Both the position numbers and the translations under genes were made by a program. A stretch of DNA of 64,000 nt from Clostridium sp. M62/1 (GTDB taxonomy: Bacteria; Bacillota; Clostridia; Lachnospirales; Lachnospiraceae), in assembly GCF_020736365.1 (NCBI RefSeq), contig NZ_CP085988.1, forward strand, positions 479,501 through 543,500. The letters run 5' to 3'. Of this stretch, positions 1 through 8,059 are shown piece after piece (positions within the stretch are counted from its first letter, which is position 1; every line of letters begins with the position of its first letter). The notes beneath the pieces are model-generated. The model searched no databases and was not told the DNA's origin. It worked only from the letters and a program-made list of their open reading frames with translations.

Positions 1-822
1 TTATTTATCTCTCCGCCCGCTGTAATTAAGCAGATTAATCTTCTGGAGGAAAGCCTTGACCTTCAGCTTTTTGTCCGTACTCATCGGGGCCTTAAACTCA
101 CGGCTGCAGGGAAATCACTGGAAAAAGATACCCGATATATCATTCAGTACTGTAATGCATCGGTTACACGGGCTAAGAATGCAATGCAAAAGGATAAAGA
201 AGTTATCCGCATAGGTAACTCTCCTATGACTCCTGCGGAGGCTATTGTTAATTTGTGGCCGAAGATCAAGGATGAATGCCCGGACATTAAGTTCCAGTTG
301 ATCCCGTATTATAATACCCCTGAAAATGCCAGGGAGATCCTTGCGAATCTGGGGGAAAATATCGATGTCGTGCCAGGAATCTTTGATGAAACGATGCTGG
401 AACTGCGCAAGTGTGCAGGTCTTGAGATATCCAGGGAACCGATCTGCTGTGCCGTGCCCATTCACCATCGTTTGGCAGAGAAAGACTCGCTTACCGTTAA
501 GGACCTTTATGGAGAAAAACTGATGCTCATAAGACGTAACTGGAGCCATCATGTAGATCTTTTACGGGATGAGATCTGGAAAAACCACCCGCAGATCCAG
601 ATCGTAGATTTTGATTTTTATAATACAGATGTGTTTAATGAATGCGAAAACAATAATTATATTTTAATGGCGATACAAAAATGGCAGTATGTACACCCAT
701 TTTTGAAGATCGTGCCTGTGGACTGGAGCTTTTCCATACCATATGGACTCCTCTATGCGACAAAACCTTCGCCTGTTGTGCGTAAATTTTTAAATGCGGT
801 GGAAAAAGTGACTCATCAATAG
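1..822 (+). CDS. LysR-family transcriptional regulator (5' truncated by window edge)
   Basis: The reading frame is open from base 1, so the start lies outside the window. The first 40 visible residues are the end of a LysR winged helix: SPPAVIKQINLLEESL, then LQLFVRTHRGLKLTAAG. A periplasmic-binding-like effector domain follows, with PICCAVPIHHRLAEKD and a late LDALxxVxxxxHQ-type end. LysR proteins bind a small effector and activate neighbouring or divergent genes. It is followed within 50 bp by a dyad promoter motif and a hairpin with a T-run, then by the exported hydrolase gene. It may control the redox/hydrolase island downstream, but that is inference. Family call is secure; the ligand is unknown. 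Confidence 0.88.
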   Translation, partial: LFISPPAVIKQINLLEESLDLQLFVRTHRGLKLTAAGKSLEKDTRYIIQYCNASVTRAKNAMQKDKEVIRIGNSPMTPAEAIVNLWPKIKDECPDIKFQLIPYYNTPENAREILANLGENIDVVPGIFDETMLELRKCAGLEISREPICCAVPIHHRLAEKDSLTVKDLYGEKLMLIRRNWSHHVDLLRDEIWKNHPQIQIVDFDFYNTDVFNECENNNYILMAIQKWQYVHPFLKIVPVDWSFSIPYGLLYATKPSPVVRKFLNAVEKVTHQ

Positions 823-830
823 CATCAAGT

Positions 831-855
831 AACTGATAACCTTTAAGTTTATACT
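831..855 (+). promoter_or_regulatory. Dyad operator/promoter A (copy of the motif at 10694)
   Basis: AACTGA, 7 bases, TAAGTT, followed directly by TATACT. The same layout (AACTTA-7-TAAGTT-CATACT) occurs at 10694-10718, and the two copies also share the next 25 bases up to GAGACTTCTTT. A dyad filling the space just upstream of a -10 box is typical of MerR-type activator promoters. Function is inferred. Confidence 0.5.
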
Positions 856-867
856 GCATAACCAATC

Positions 868-896
868 GAGACTTCTTTGGAAGTCTCCTTTTTTTT
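868..896 (+). terminator. Rho-independent terminator after lysR
   Basis: GAGACTTC, loop TTTG, GAAGTCTC, then C and eight T. An 8-bp perfect stem with a U-tract 46 bp after the LysR stop. It lies just downstream of operator A, so transcripts from that promoter would begin at this hairpin. Confidence 0.75.
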
Positions 897-931
897 ATAA
901 TAAAACCATCAAAGAGCAAGGGAAGTGAAAC

Positions 932-1963
932 ATGAACATCGGGAAAGTATTTTTGGGACTCTTATGCATCCAGCTTAGCCTGAATGGCTGCAGCACTCAA
1001 AGTCAGGCTTCGGTGCAGGCCTCTGAATTTTCAGAAGGCGAAGAAGATGAATATGTAACAGCTTCCGTAAAAAAGGATATGATGATAACACCGTTCGCTG
1101 AAGATACACCGATCAATACTGTGGCAAGCGATTCCGTGTTCGGTGACTATGGGCGTCTTTTATTTCCTGTTGATGACTGGTACATGAATGGAGATACTTT
1201 GGGAGAATTGAGGCTTACCTGGTACAACAATATCGATCCCAAGGAGACAGTAGAGATCGTAAATACACTCTGGCAGCGGGCAAATGCCGGAGAAACGGTG
1301 TTTTATGATATCTATACGGATGAAGAAAAAACAGCAGATCCTGCTAAGGAGGATACAGGCTTGTTTTTCTTTAAAGGCGATCCGGGAGCAAAATTTGCAG
1401 TATGCAATGCCGGCGGAGGATTTGCATATGTGGGAGCCATGCAGGACAGCTTTCCGCATGCTCTGGAACTGTCAAAACTTGGATATAACGCATTTGCATT
1501 GATCTACCGCCCAGGAGCACAGACTGCCTGTGAAGATCTTGCAAGAGCCATCAGCTTTATTTTTGAACATGCAGATGAGCTGGAAGTGGATACAGACTGC
1601 TATTCCCTGTGGGGCGGTTCTGCGGGAGGGCGCATGGCGGCATGGCTTGGAACCTACGGCCCGAAAGCCTTTGGAGGTGACGATCTTCCAAGACCAGGCG
1701 CAGTCATCATGCAGTACACTGGGCACAGTGAATATTCGGAGCAGGATCCGCCTACCTTTGCCTGCGTGGGAGAAAGAGATGGCATTGCAGACTGGCACAT
1801 TATGCAGAGAAGGCTTGAGGCCATGAGTGCAGCGGGAATCTCAACGGAATTCCACCATTATCCGGGCCTGCCCCATGGTTTCGGACTGGGAACAGGTACA
1901 GCTGCGGAAGGATGGCTTAATGAAGCTACAGCATTTTGGGAGGCACAGATGCCGACTGATTGA
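932..1963 (+). CDS. Exported lipoprotein alpha/beta hydrolase (esterase/acetylxylan-esterase-like)
   Basis: The N-terminus MNIGKVFLGLLCIQLSLNGC is a lipoprotein signal with lipobox LNGC, so the mature protein should be tethered outside the membrane by Cys20. After an acidic linker comes an alpha/beta hydrolase fold: oxyanion region NAGGGFAYVGAMQDSFP, nucleophile elbow GGSAGG near residue 230, a late Asp region CVGERDGIADW, and His in PGLPHGFGLG. This is the BD-FAE/carbohydrate-esterase type of hydrolase. Its substrate cannot be read. It has a good RBS (GGGAAGTGAAAC) and precedes the iron alcohol dehydrogenase by 38 bp in the same direction. A related lipoprotein lies at 15905. Confidence 0.8.
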   Translation: MNIGKVFLGLLCIQLSLNGCSTQSQASVQASEFSEGEEDEYVTASVKKDMMITPFAEDTPINTVASDSVFGDYGRLLFPVDDWYMNGDTLGELRLTWYNNIDPKETVEIVNTLWQRANAGETVFYDIYTDEEKTADPAKEDTGLFFFKGDPGAKFAVCNAGGGFAYVGAMQDSFPHALELSKLGYNAFALIYRPGAQTACEDLARAISFIFEHADELEVDTDCYSLWGGSAGGRMAAWLGTYGPKAFGGDDLPRPGAVIMQYTGHSEYSEQDPPTFACVGERDGIADWHIMQRRLEAMSAAGISTEFHHYPGLPHGFGLGTGTAAEGWLNEATAFWEAQMPTD

Positions 1964-2001
1964 CATAGATAAACAGATGAACAAAGAAAGGAAGCAGTGA
2001 T

Positions 2002-3168
2002 ATGAACAACTTTATTTTTCAAAATGCAACGAAGGTTTATTTTGGCAAAGGATGCGTAAAGGAGTATCTTGCATGCCTTACAAAAGATGCGGATACGATC
2101 TTGCTTGCCTATGGCGGAGGAAGCATCAAGAGAAACGGAGTTTACGATGAGATTACCGACATCCTCAAAAAGGAGGGAAAGACCATAGTTGAATTCTCCG
2201 GCATCATGTCAAATCCTACATATGCCAAGGTACAGGAGGGAGCAAAGCTCGCAAGAGATAATCATGCGGATATGATCCTTGCGGTAGGGGGCGGAAGCAC
2301 CATGGACTGCTGCAAAGCAGTTTCCCTTCAGGCAGGATATGACGGAGACATTTGGGAGGATTTCTGGGCACATCAGGGTGTTATTGACTTTGCTCCGCTT
2401 CCTCTTGGAGTGATCGTTACTGTAGCAGGTACTGGGAGTGAGTGCAACGGCGGCGCAGTCATCACAAATGAAGAGAAGAAGATCAAGATGGGCAGGGATT
2501 ACCCGAAACTGAATCCGACATTTGCACTGATGGATCCTACCTATACTTATTCAGTACCTATGGGACAGATGGTATCCGGCAGCTTTGATATTTTGAGCCA
2601 TATCATGGAGACTTATTTCAGTGAGCCTGATGAGGATAACGTATCTGACGATATCATGGAAGCATTGATGAGAAGCGTAATAAGAAATCTGAGGGAGGCC
2701 ATGAAGAACTCCGAAGATTATACAGCTCGTTCCAACCTTATGTGGGATTCAACCATGGCTGAAAACAGAGTCATAAAGATGGGAAAAAAGTGCGACTTTG
2801 AATGTCATAACATGGAACACCAGCTGGGAGCATACTCAAACTGTAATCACGGACAGGGCCTTGCTGTCATCCACCCTGTATATTACAGACATATCTATAA
2901 GGAAGGACTGTCTAAGTTCGTAAGATTTGCAAAGAATGTATGGGAAATCAGTGATGAAGGCAGAGATGAAGATGCTCTTGCGGTGGCAGGGATCAGTGCG
3001 CTTGCGGAATTTATTAAGGAGATCGGACTTCCCACTAAACTTAAGGAGATTGGAGTAAAAAAAGAGCAGCTTAAGGAAATCGCTGATTCCTGCGGCATCT
3101 CTCAGGGTAGCTATAAGGTCATGACGCACGAAGAAATCCTTCAGATATTTGAAGAGTGCTATGAATAA
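2002..3168 (+). CDS. Iron-containing alcohol dehydrogenase (YqhD/butanol dehydrogenase type)
   Basis: 388 residues, full length for group III Fe-ADHs of the BdhA/YqhD branch, which reduce aldehydes to alcohols with NAD(P)H in the cytosol. Visible features are the nucleotide-binding loop AVGGGSTMDCCKA near residue 98, TVAGTGSECNGGAVI, and the metal ligands in SFDILSHIMETYF (Asp, His), CHNMEHQLGAYSNCNHGQGLA (two His). The start ATG follows AAAGGAAGCAGTGAT. It sits between two exported proteins, a lipoprotein hydrolase and a lipoprotein flavodoxin, so an aldehyde freed outside could be reduced inside; that link is inference. Confidence 0.92.
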   Translation: MNNFIFQNATKVYFGKGCVKEYLACLTKDADTILLAYGGGSIKRNGVYDEITDILKKEGKTIVEFSGIMSNPTYAKVQEGAKLARDNHADMILAVGGGSTMDCCKAVSLQAGYDGDIWEDFWAHQGVIDFAPLPLGVIVTVAGTGSECNGGAVITNEEKKIKMGRDYPKLNPTFALMDPTYTYSVPMGQMVSGSFDILSHIMETYFSEPDEDNVSDDIMEALMRSVIRNLREAMKNSEDYTARSNLMWDSTMAENRVIKMGKKCDFECHNMEHQLGAYSNCNHGQGLAVIHPVYYRHIYKEGLSKFVRFAKNVWEISDEGRDEDALAVAGISALAEFIKEIGLPTKLKEIGVKKEQLKEIADSCGISQGSYKVMTHEEILQIFEECYE

Positions 3169-3204
3169 ATAAAACTACAGACTTAGAGAGGAGAATACTG
3201 AATT

Positions 3205-3900
3205 ATGAAAAAGAGACTGACGATCATTTTGAGCCTTGCAGTTTTAATGGGACTTGCAGGCTGCAGCAATCGCTCTGAAGCCGAGACTGAAGCGACGACA
3301 GCAGCACAGGAGACGGAAGTGGCTGCGGAGGAAACTACAGCAGGGGAGACAGAGAGTGAAGCATCGGAAGAAAACACTGAAACTGGCACTTCTGAAGAAG
3401 CTGATTCTGAAGCAGGCAGCGGCACGTTGGTCGTATATTATTCTGCTACAGGAAATACCGAGGCGGCGGCAAATTACATCGCAGATATCACAGGCGGGGA
3501 TTTGTTTGAGCTGGAGCCGGTAGAGCCTTATACGGATGATGACCTTAACTGGACCGATGATAACAGCAGAGTTACTCTTGAACATGAGGATGAGAGCCTG
3601 AGAGATGTGGAACTGGTAGCTGATACGGTAGATAACTGGGACAGCTATGATACGGTATTTATCGGGTATCCTATCTGGTGGGGCATAGCGGCATGGCCTG
3701 TTGATACATTCGTGGAAGCAAATGACTTTACCGGAAAGACTGTCATCCCGTTCTGTACATCTTCAAGCTCCGGCATTGGAGACAGCGGAAATCTCCTTGC
3801 AGAGATGGCAGGCACCGGAGACTGGCAGGAGGGCATGAGATTCAGCTCTCGCGTTGCCGAAGAGGATGTGCAGGAGTGGCTTGACAGCCTTGGAATGTGA
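3205..3900 (+). CDS. Lipoprotein flavodoxin (surface-anchored)
   Basis: MKKRLTIILSLAVLMGLAGC is a clear lipoprotein signal with lipobox LAGC. A linker of about 50 residues rich in Glu, Thr and Ala follows. The rest is a complete flavodoxin_4-type domain: VVYYSATGNTEAAANYIADITG is the FMN phosphate loop, YPIWWGIAAWPVDTFVE and IPFCTSSSSGIGDSG are the isoalloxazine loops. Flavodoxins are normally cytosolic, so a membrane-anchored external one is unusual. It probably shuttles electrons at the outer face of the membrane, perhaps from the DUF4405 protein encoded at 6463. A second exported flavodoxin lies at 7143. RBS AGAGAGGAG precedes the ATG. Confidence 0.88.
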   Translation: MKKRLTIILSLAVLMGLAGCSNRSEAETEATTAAQETEVAAEETTAGETESEASEENTETGTSEEADSEAGSGTLVVYYSATGNTEAAANYIADITGGDLFELEPVEPYTDDDLNWTDDNSRVTLEHEDESLRDVELVADTVDNWDSYDTVFIGYPIWWGIAAWPVDTFVEANDFTGKTVIPFCTSSSSGIGDSGNLLAEMAGTGDWQEGMRFSSRVAEEDVQEWLDSLGM

Positions 3901-3926
3901 TCAGAAAAAGGATGCTTAGACGAGAC

Positions 3927-6404
3927 ATGAAAAATAATAACGTAAAAAAGCTTCCTTTCGTTGCTATAGCGGGAGCAGCAATGTTCCTGCTGGCAGCTTG
4001 CGGAAGCAGCAATTCCGAAACAACTGCTGCTGAGACTGCTGCACAGGAGACGGAAGCGGATGAACTTCCTGATGGCGTGGTAGAAACAACAGAAGGGATG
4101 ATACAGGGATCGAATGAGGACGGAATATATCGTTATCTGGGGATCCCTTATGCAGAGGCAAAAGAACGCTTTGTCCCTGCAGAAGATGTGGAGCCTTGGG
4201 ACGACGTATTTGTAGCCGACAGCTATGGGCCCATGTCCCCTCAGGGATCTATATCAGGCGTGGGAGGCGATTCGAATCAGGATGGCACGGACAATAACTG
4301 CCAGAATCTGAATATCTGGACACCCGGAATCAATGACGACGAGAAACGTCCGGTCATGGTATGGCTCCATGGCGGCGGCTTTTCCACAGGCTCTGCCAAT
4401 GAGGCAGGGTATGACGGAGAAAACTTGAGCCGTAAGGGAGATGTGGTAGTCGTAGGAGTCAACCACAGGCTCAATACCTTTGGTTTCCTGGATCTTTCCG
4501 CTTATGATGATAAATATCAATACTCGTCAAATGTGGGAATCATGGACATTGTGGATGCGCTGCAATGGATACAGGATAATATTGAAGCTTTTGGCGGAGA
4601 CCCCGATAATGTGACGATATTCGGACAGTCCGGAGGCGGAGCAAAGGTGCTTGCATTGATGAGCTCTCCTTATGCAGAAGGCTTATTTGAAAGGGGGATC
4701 GTGGAGAGCGGCGCTACCGCAACGATGGGACCTGTCTTTAATTCTCAGGAGGCAAGCACAAGACTCGCGGAACATATTCTCGATAAGCTCGATATAGATC
4801 CTGAAAATGTGGATGAGATACAGGAAGTACCGGTTGATGAGCTTCAGGCGGCTGCTGCGGAGGCACTTTCTGAGACTGGAAATGAGCTTCAGATCCCTGC
4901 TGCACTTGGTGGAGGATATTCTATGGATTGGCAGCCTGTAATTGACGGAGATTTCCTCCCGACTGATCCGGTAAATGGAGATTCCTTTGCGGATGCAGGC
5001 AGAGATATACCGCTTCTGATCGGAAGCAATTTAAACGAATGGAGCGGATATTTTGAAGCTGATCCGATTGAGGGATCGGATGAGCTTACCGAAGCTCTGA
5101 GAGAAGCTTATCCAAACAAGCCTGAGCTTACTGCAGATATGGTGGATACGACTACGATCAGGATCCCGATCCTGAATATCATGGATCATAAGGTTGCTCA
5201 GGGCGGAGCTCCTGTATATGCATATATGTTTACATACGGAGATTCGTATCATACAGCGGAAATACCTTATGTGTTTAACAACGTGGAAAATGCTACGGAT
5301 GAGCAGCAGGTTCTTGCTGATCAGATCAGTGAGGCATGGATCAACTTCGCGAGAAACGGCGTTCCTTCCGCAGAGGGCCTTCCCGAATGGGATCCTTATA
5401 CCTTGGATGAAGGAGCAACCATGATTCTGGATACAGATTCGTATATGGCTTATCACCATGATGATGCACTCCTCTCGCTGTTGGTACCCGGATATACTCC
5501 CACATGGCAGACCTTAAGCAGTGCTGAGTCTCAGGAGGCCGGAGGATCAGCTGACGGAATAGTCACATCAGCAGAAGGCCTTCCCTTTGAAAGAGGGCAG
5601 CAGGTCTCAGGAGAATTTACGGGAAATGTATGGCTGGAGCCGCTTATTCCTCTCGATGATACTTATAACTTTCCTGCGACAAACAATATCATTTTTGAAC
5701 CCGGAGCAAGAAGCTTTTGGCATTCTCACGGAGGAATGACGATTATTGGTACCGGAGGGGTCGGTTATTATCAGGAAGAAGGAAAGCCTGCACAGATCAT
5801 TAAAAAAGGCGATGTGGTTCAATGCCCTGAGGGAGTGATGCACTGGCACGGCGCAGCGCCTGAAAACTGGTTTTCACAGATCGTGATCTTTGATTCCCAA
5901 TATGTTCCCGCAGGGGATGCTCCTGAAAGCAGGGAAGTAACATCCGATGAATATCAGAATCTTGAAGCAGCGGAGTATGTACCTTCGCATTCTGCGGGAG
6001 ATGAGTTTATGTTTGCCCGTGCGGCGGAGCCTATGACCTCCGATACCTTCAGTGGCCCTGTATATGTTTCTGAGATTATAGGCGAGGATAATGCCGCAGG
6101 CGCTCCGGGACTTCACTATGTAGTATTTGATCCCGGTGCCATTAATAACTGGCATACGCACGAAGGTGGACAGATTCTGATTGCTACAGATGGCATTGGC
6201 TATCATCAGATCAGAGGCGGTGAGGTACAGGTTATGCATCCAGGCGATGTGGCATTCTGTCCTCCGGGAGAGGAGCATTGGCATGGAGGAAGCGCAGGTA
6301 CATCCTTTGCTCATATAGCTATCAATACCAACCCGGAACTGACAGGCCTTATTTGGGGTGATCGTATCACGGATGAGGAGTACGCATCGCTTCCTGCAGA
6401 ATAA
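3927..6404 (+). CDS. Lipoprotein carboxylesterase type B fused to two cupin domains
   Basis: The chosen ATG gives MKNNNVKKLPFVAIAGAAMF and lipobox LAAC; an in-frame ATG at 3897 overlaps the upstream stop and would put ten charged residues before the signal. Residues about 40-530 are a type B carboxylesterase: WLHGGGFSTGSA oxyanion loop, GQSGGGA nucleophile elbow, LNEWSGYF acid region, HTAEIPYVF His. Two cupin barrels follow, one with FWHSHGG and HWHGAAPENW, the other with NWHTHEGG and HWHGGSAGTSF, each carrying the metal-binding His set. The first cupin resembles the free cytosolic cupin at 14369. An exported esterase plus metal-cupin fusion could deacylate and then isomerise or cleave a substrate. 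RBS spacing at 3927 is long, so the exact start is uncertain. Confidence 0.85.
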   Translation: MKNNNVKKLPFVAIAGAAMFLLAACGSSNSETTAAETAAQETEADELPDGVVETTEGMIQGSNEDGIYRYLGIPYAEAKERFVPAEDVEPWDDVFVADSYGPMSPQGSISGVGGDSNQDGTDNNCQNLNIWTPGINDDEKRPVMVWLHGGGFSTGSANEAGYDGENLSRKGDVVVVGVNHRLNTFGFLDLSAYDDKYQYSSNVGIMDIVDALQWIQDNIEAFGGDPDNVTIFGQSGGGAKVLALMSSPYAEGLFERGIVESGATATMGPVFNSQEASTRLAEHILDKLDIDPENVDEIQEVPVDELQAAAAEALSETGNELQIPAALGGGYSMDWQPVIDGDFLPTDPVNGDSFADAGRDIPLLIGSNLNEWSGYFEADPIEGSDELTEALREAYPNKPELTADMVDTTTIRIPILNIMDHKVAQGGAPVYAYMFTYGDSYHTAEIPYVFNNVENATDEQQVLADQISEAWINFARNGVPSAEGLPEWDPYTLDEGATMILDTDSYMAYHHDDALLSLLVPGYTPTWQTLSSAESQEAGGSADGIVTSAEGLPFERGQQVSGEFTGNVWLEPLIPLDDTYNFPATNNIIFEPGARSFWHSHGGMTIIGTGGVGYYQEEGKPAQIIKKGDVVQCPEGVMHWHGAAPENWFSQIVIFDSQYVPAGDAPESREVTSDEYQNLEAAEYVPSHSAGDEFMFARAAEPMTSDTFSGPVYVSEIIGEDNAAGAPGLHYVVFDPGAINNWHTHEGGQILIATDGIGYHQIRGGEVQVMHPGDVAFCPPGEEHWHGGSAGTSFAHIAINTNPELTGLIWGDRITDEEYASLPAE

Positions 6405-6462
6405 TTATTCCGGAAATAAACCTATAATGCAGAAGTATAACGATGAAAGGATAAAGGGAAAC

Positions 6463-7125
6463 ATGCCGTTTAAAGTAAAGCTGAGGCTCATAACAGACCT
6501 TTCAATGGTGGCAGCGCTGCTCCTTCTGATGCCTTACTCGCTTCTTGGAGAGAATGCTCACGAGTGGATCGGGATCATTATGTTCCTTCTCTTTATCCTT
6601 CATCACAAAATGAACCGCGCATGGATCATAAATCTGAGACATGGGAGGTACACGATAGCCCGTTTGATCGGAACGATTATAGATACCCTTATCCTTCTTA
6701 CAATGCTTGGTTCCATGACAAGCGGGATACTGATATCGAGGTATATCTTCGATTTCCTTCCGGTTAACAGTGAGATCGATGAGCTTGGAAGAGCAGTTCA
6801 TTTGTTCTGCGGATTCTGGGGATTTGTACTTATGAGCTATCACGCAGGACTTCATTTGGGAATGGTTAAAGGAATGCTTGGCGCAGGTAATGCAAAAGAT
6901 AAAAATAGTTTCTTGCCAAATCTGGGAGGATTTGCTGCGGCACTTTACGGAGCTTGCGCATTTTATCGGCATCGTATCATTTCCTACCTGCTTTTACAGA
7001 CCCATTTCTTGATGCTTGATTTTAATGAAACATTGGCTCACTATTTGTTTGACCATGTTATGATCATGATCCTGTTTATGTGGTTCGGATATTATTCGGA
7101 TAGATTTTTAAAAATTAAAAGATAA
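6463..7125 (+). CDS. DUF4405-like membrane protein, probable b-type cytochrome
   Basis: The ATG at 6463 follows GAAAGGATAAAGGG and is preferred over upstream in-frame ATGs that lie inside the esterase gene. About 220 residues with five to six membrane segments. Conserved His lie in pairs suited to heme b: ENAHEWIG, ILHHKMNR, AVHLFCGF and MSYHAGLHLGM. DUF4405 proteins are cytochrome-b-like and are known to occur with extracytoplasmic flavin proteins. Here it sits between two exported flavodoxin genes, so it may pass electrons from quinone or cytosolic donors across the membrane to them. Heme binding is inferred from the His pattern only. Confidence 0.72.
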   Translation: MPFKVKLRLITDLSMVAALLLLMPYSLLGENAHEWIGIIMFLLFILHHKMNRAWIINLRHGRYTIARLIGTIIDTLILLTMLGSMTSGILISRYIFDFLPVNSEIDELGRAVHLFCGFWGFVLMSYHAGLHLGMVKGMLGAGNAKDKNSFLPNLGGFAAALYGACAFYRHRIISYLLLQTHFLMLDFNETLAHYLFDHVMIMILFMWFGYYSDRFLKIKR

Positions 7126-7142
7126 AAGAGGTGAAATTAAGG

Positions 7143-8018
7143 ATGAAGAAGATATTTTTAAGACTTATCTCTGCAATCATTATGATCACTGCAGCTATGT
7201 CTATGACAGTATTTGCCCAAGGCTGGACTCTCGGACAGGAAGAAAACAGCGGAAGATGGTGGTATGACCTCGGAAACGGACAGTATTACGGACAGCCCGG
7301 TCAGGAAGTAGAATGGCAGTGGCTGGATGGAAATGCTGACGGAACGGCAGAATGCTATGCATTTGACAGTCAGGGATGGATGTATGCAGATACGACTACA
7401 CCTGACGGATATACGGTTGATTTTAACGGAGCATGGACCATAAATGGTGCGGTACAGACGCTGGCGGTAGCAGCCGGTTATGCCGGAACAGGAAGGCAGA
7501 CTGCTTTTGATACCTCCACAGCAGATACCGAGCCTGCACAGGAAGGCTGGATACTTATCGCATATTTCTCCAAGACAGGCAATACAGAAGAAGCGGCACG
7601 CATGATACAGGACATCACTGGTGCGGATATTTTTGAAATTATTGCAGCAGACGCATATCCGCAGAGTTATCAGGAAACTGTGGACAGGGCAAGGACCGAG
7701 CTTGATACCAATACACGTCCAGCGCTTGCATCGGAAGTAAGTGATATGCAGGATTATGATGTAATCCTTCTTGGGTATCCTATTTGGTGGCATACAGAGC
7801 CTATGATCATCAATACCTTCCTTGAAAGCTATGATCTTAATGGAAAGCTTATCATTCCCTTCTGTACCAGCGGCGGAAGCGATATCAGTGAAAGCATCCC
7901 TGATCTGACTGCGGTAGCGGGTGCGAGAGGCGCAAGAGTCGGAAACGGACTTACGGCAAATTATATAGACGAAGCCGCTATAAGAAGCTGGCTTTCCGGA
8001 AACGGAATTTTGGTTTAA
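7143..8018 (+). CDS. Secreted flavodoxin with N-terminal wall-binding-like segment
   Basis: ATG at 7143 follows AGAGGTG at 7127-7133. A Sec signal peptide (MKKIFLRLISAIIMITAAMS, cleavage after VFA) is not a lipobox. Residues about 30-115 contain aromatic, Gly-rich units (GRWWYDLGNGQYY, QWQWLDGN, YAFDSQGWMYAD, GYTVDFNGAW) like the repeats of choline/glucan-binding wall modules. A full flavodoxin domain follows: AYFSKTGNTEEAARMIQDITG, YPIWWHTEPMIINTFLE and IPFCTSGGSDIS. It would place a flavodoxin in the cell wall rather than on the membrane. It is a paralogue of the lipoprotein flavodoxin at 3205 with a different anchoring method. Confidence 0.82.
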   Translation: MKKIFLRLISAIIMITAAMSMTVFAQGWTLGQEENSGRWWYDLGNGQYYGQPGQEVEWQWLDGNADGTAECYAFDSQGWMYADTTTPDGYTVDFNGAWTINGAVQTLAVAAGYAGTGRQTAFDTSTADTEPAQEGWILIAYFSKTGNTEEAARMIQDITGADIFEIIAADAYPQSYQETVDRARTELDTNTRPALASEVSDMQDYDVILLGYPIWWHTEPMIINTFLESYDLNGKLIIPFCTSGGSDISESIPDLTAVAGARGARVGNGLTANYIDEAAIRSWLSGNGILV

Positions 8019-8059
8019 GTTTTGATAAAAAGTAAAAAAGAATGGAAGGAAAAAACCAT

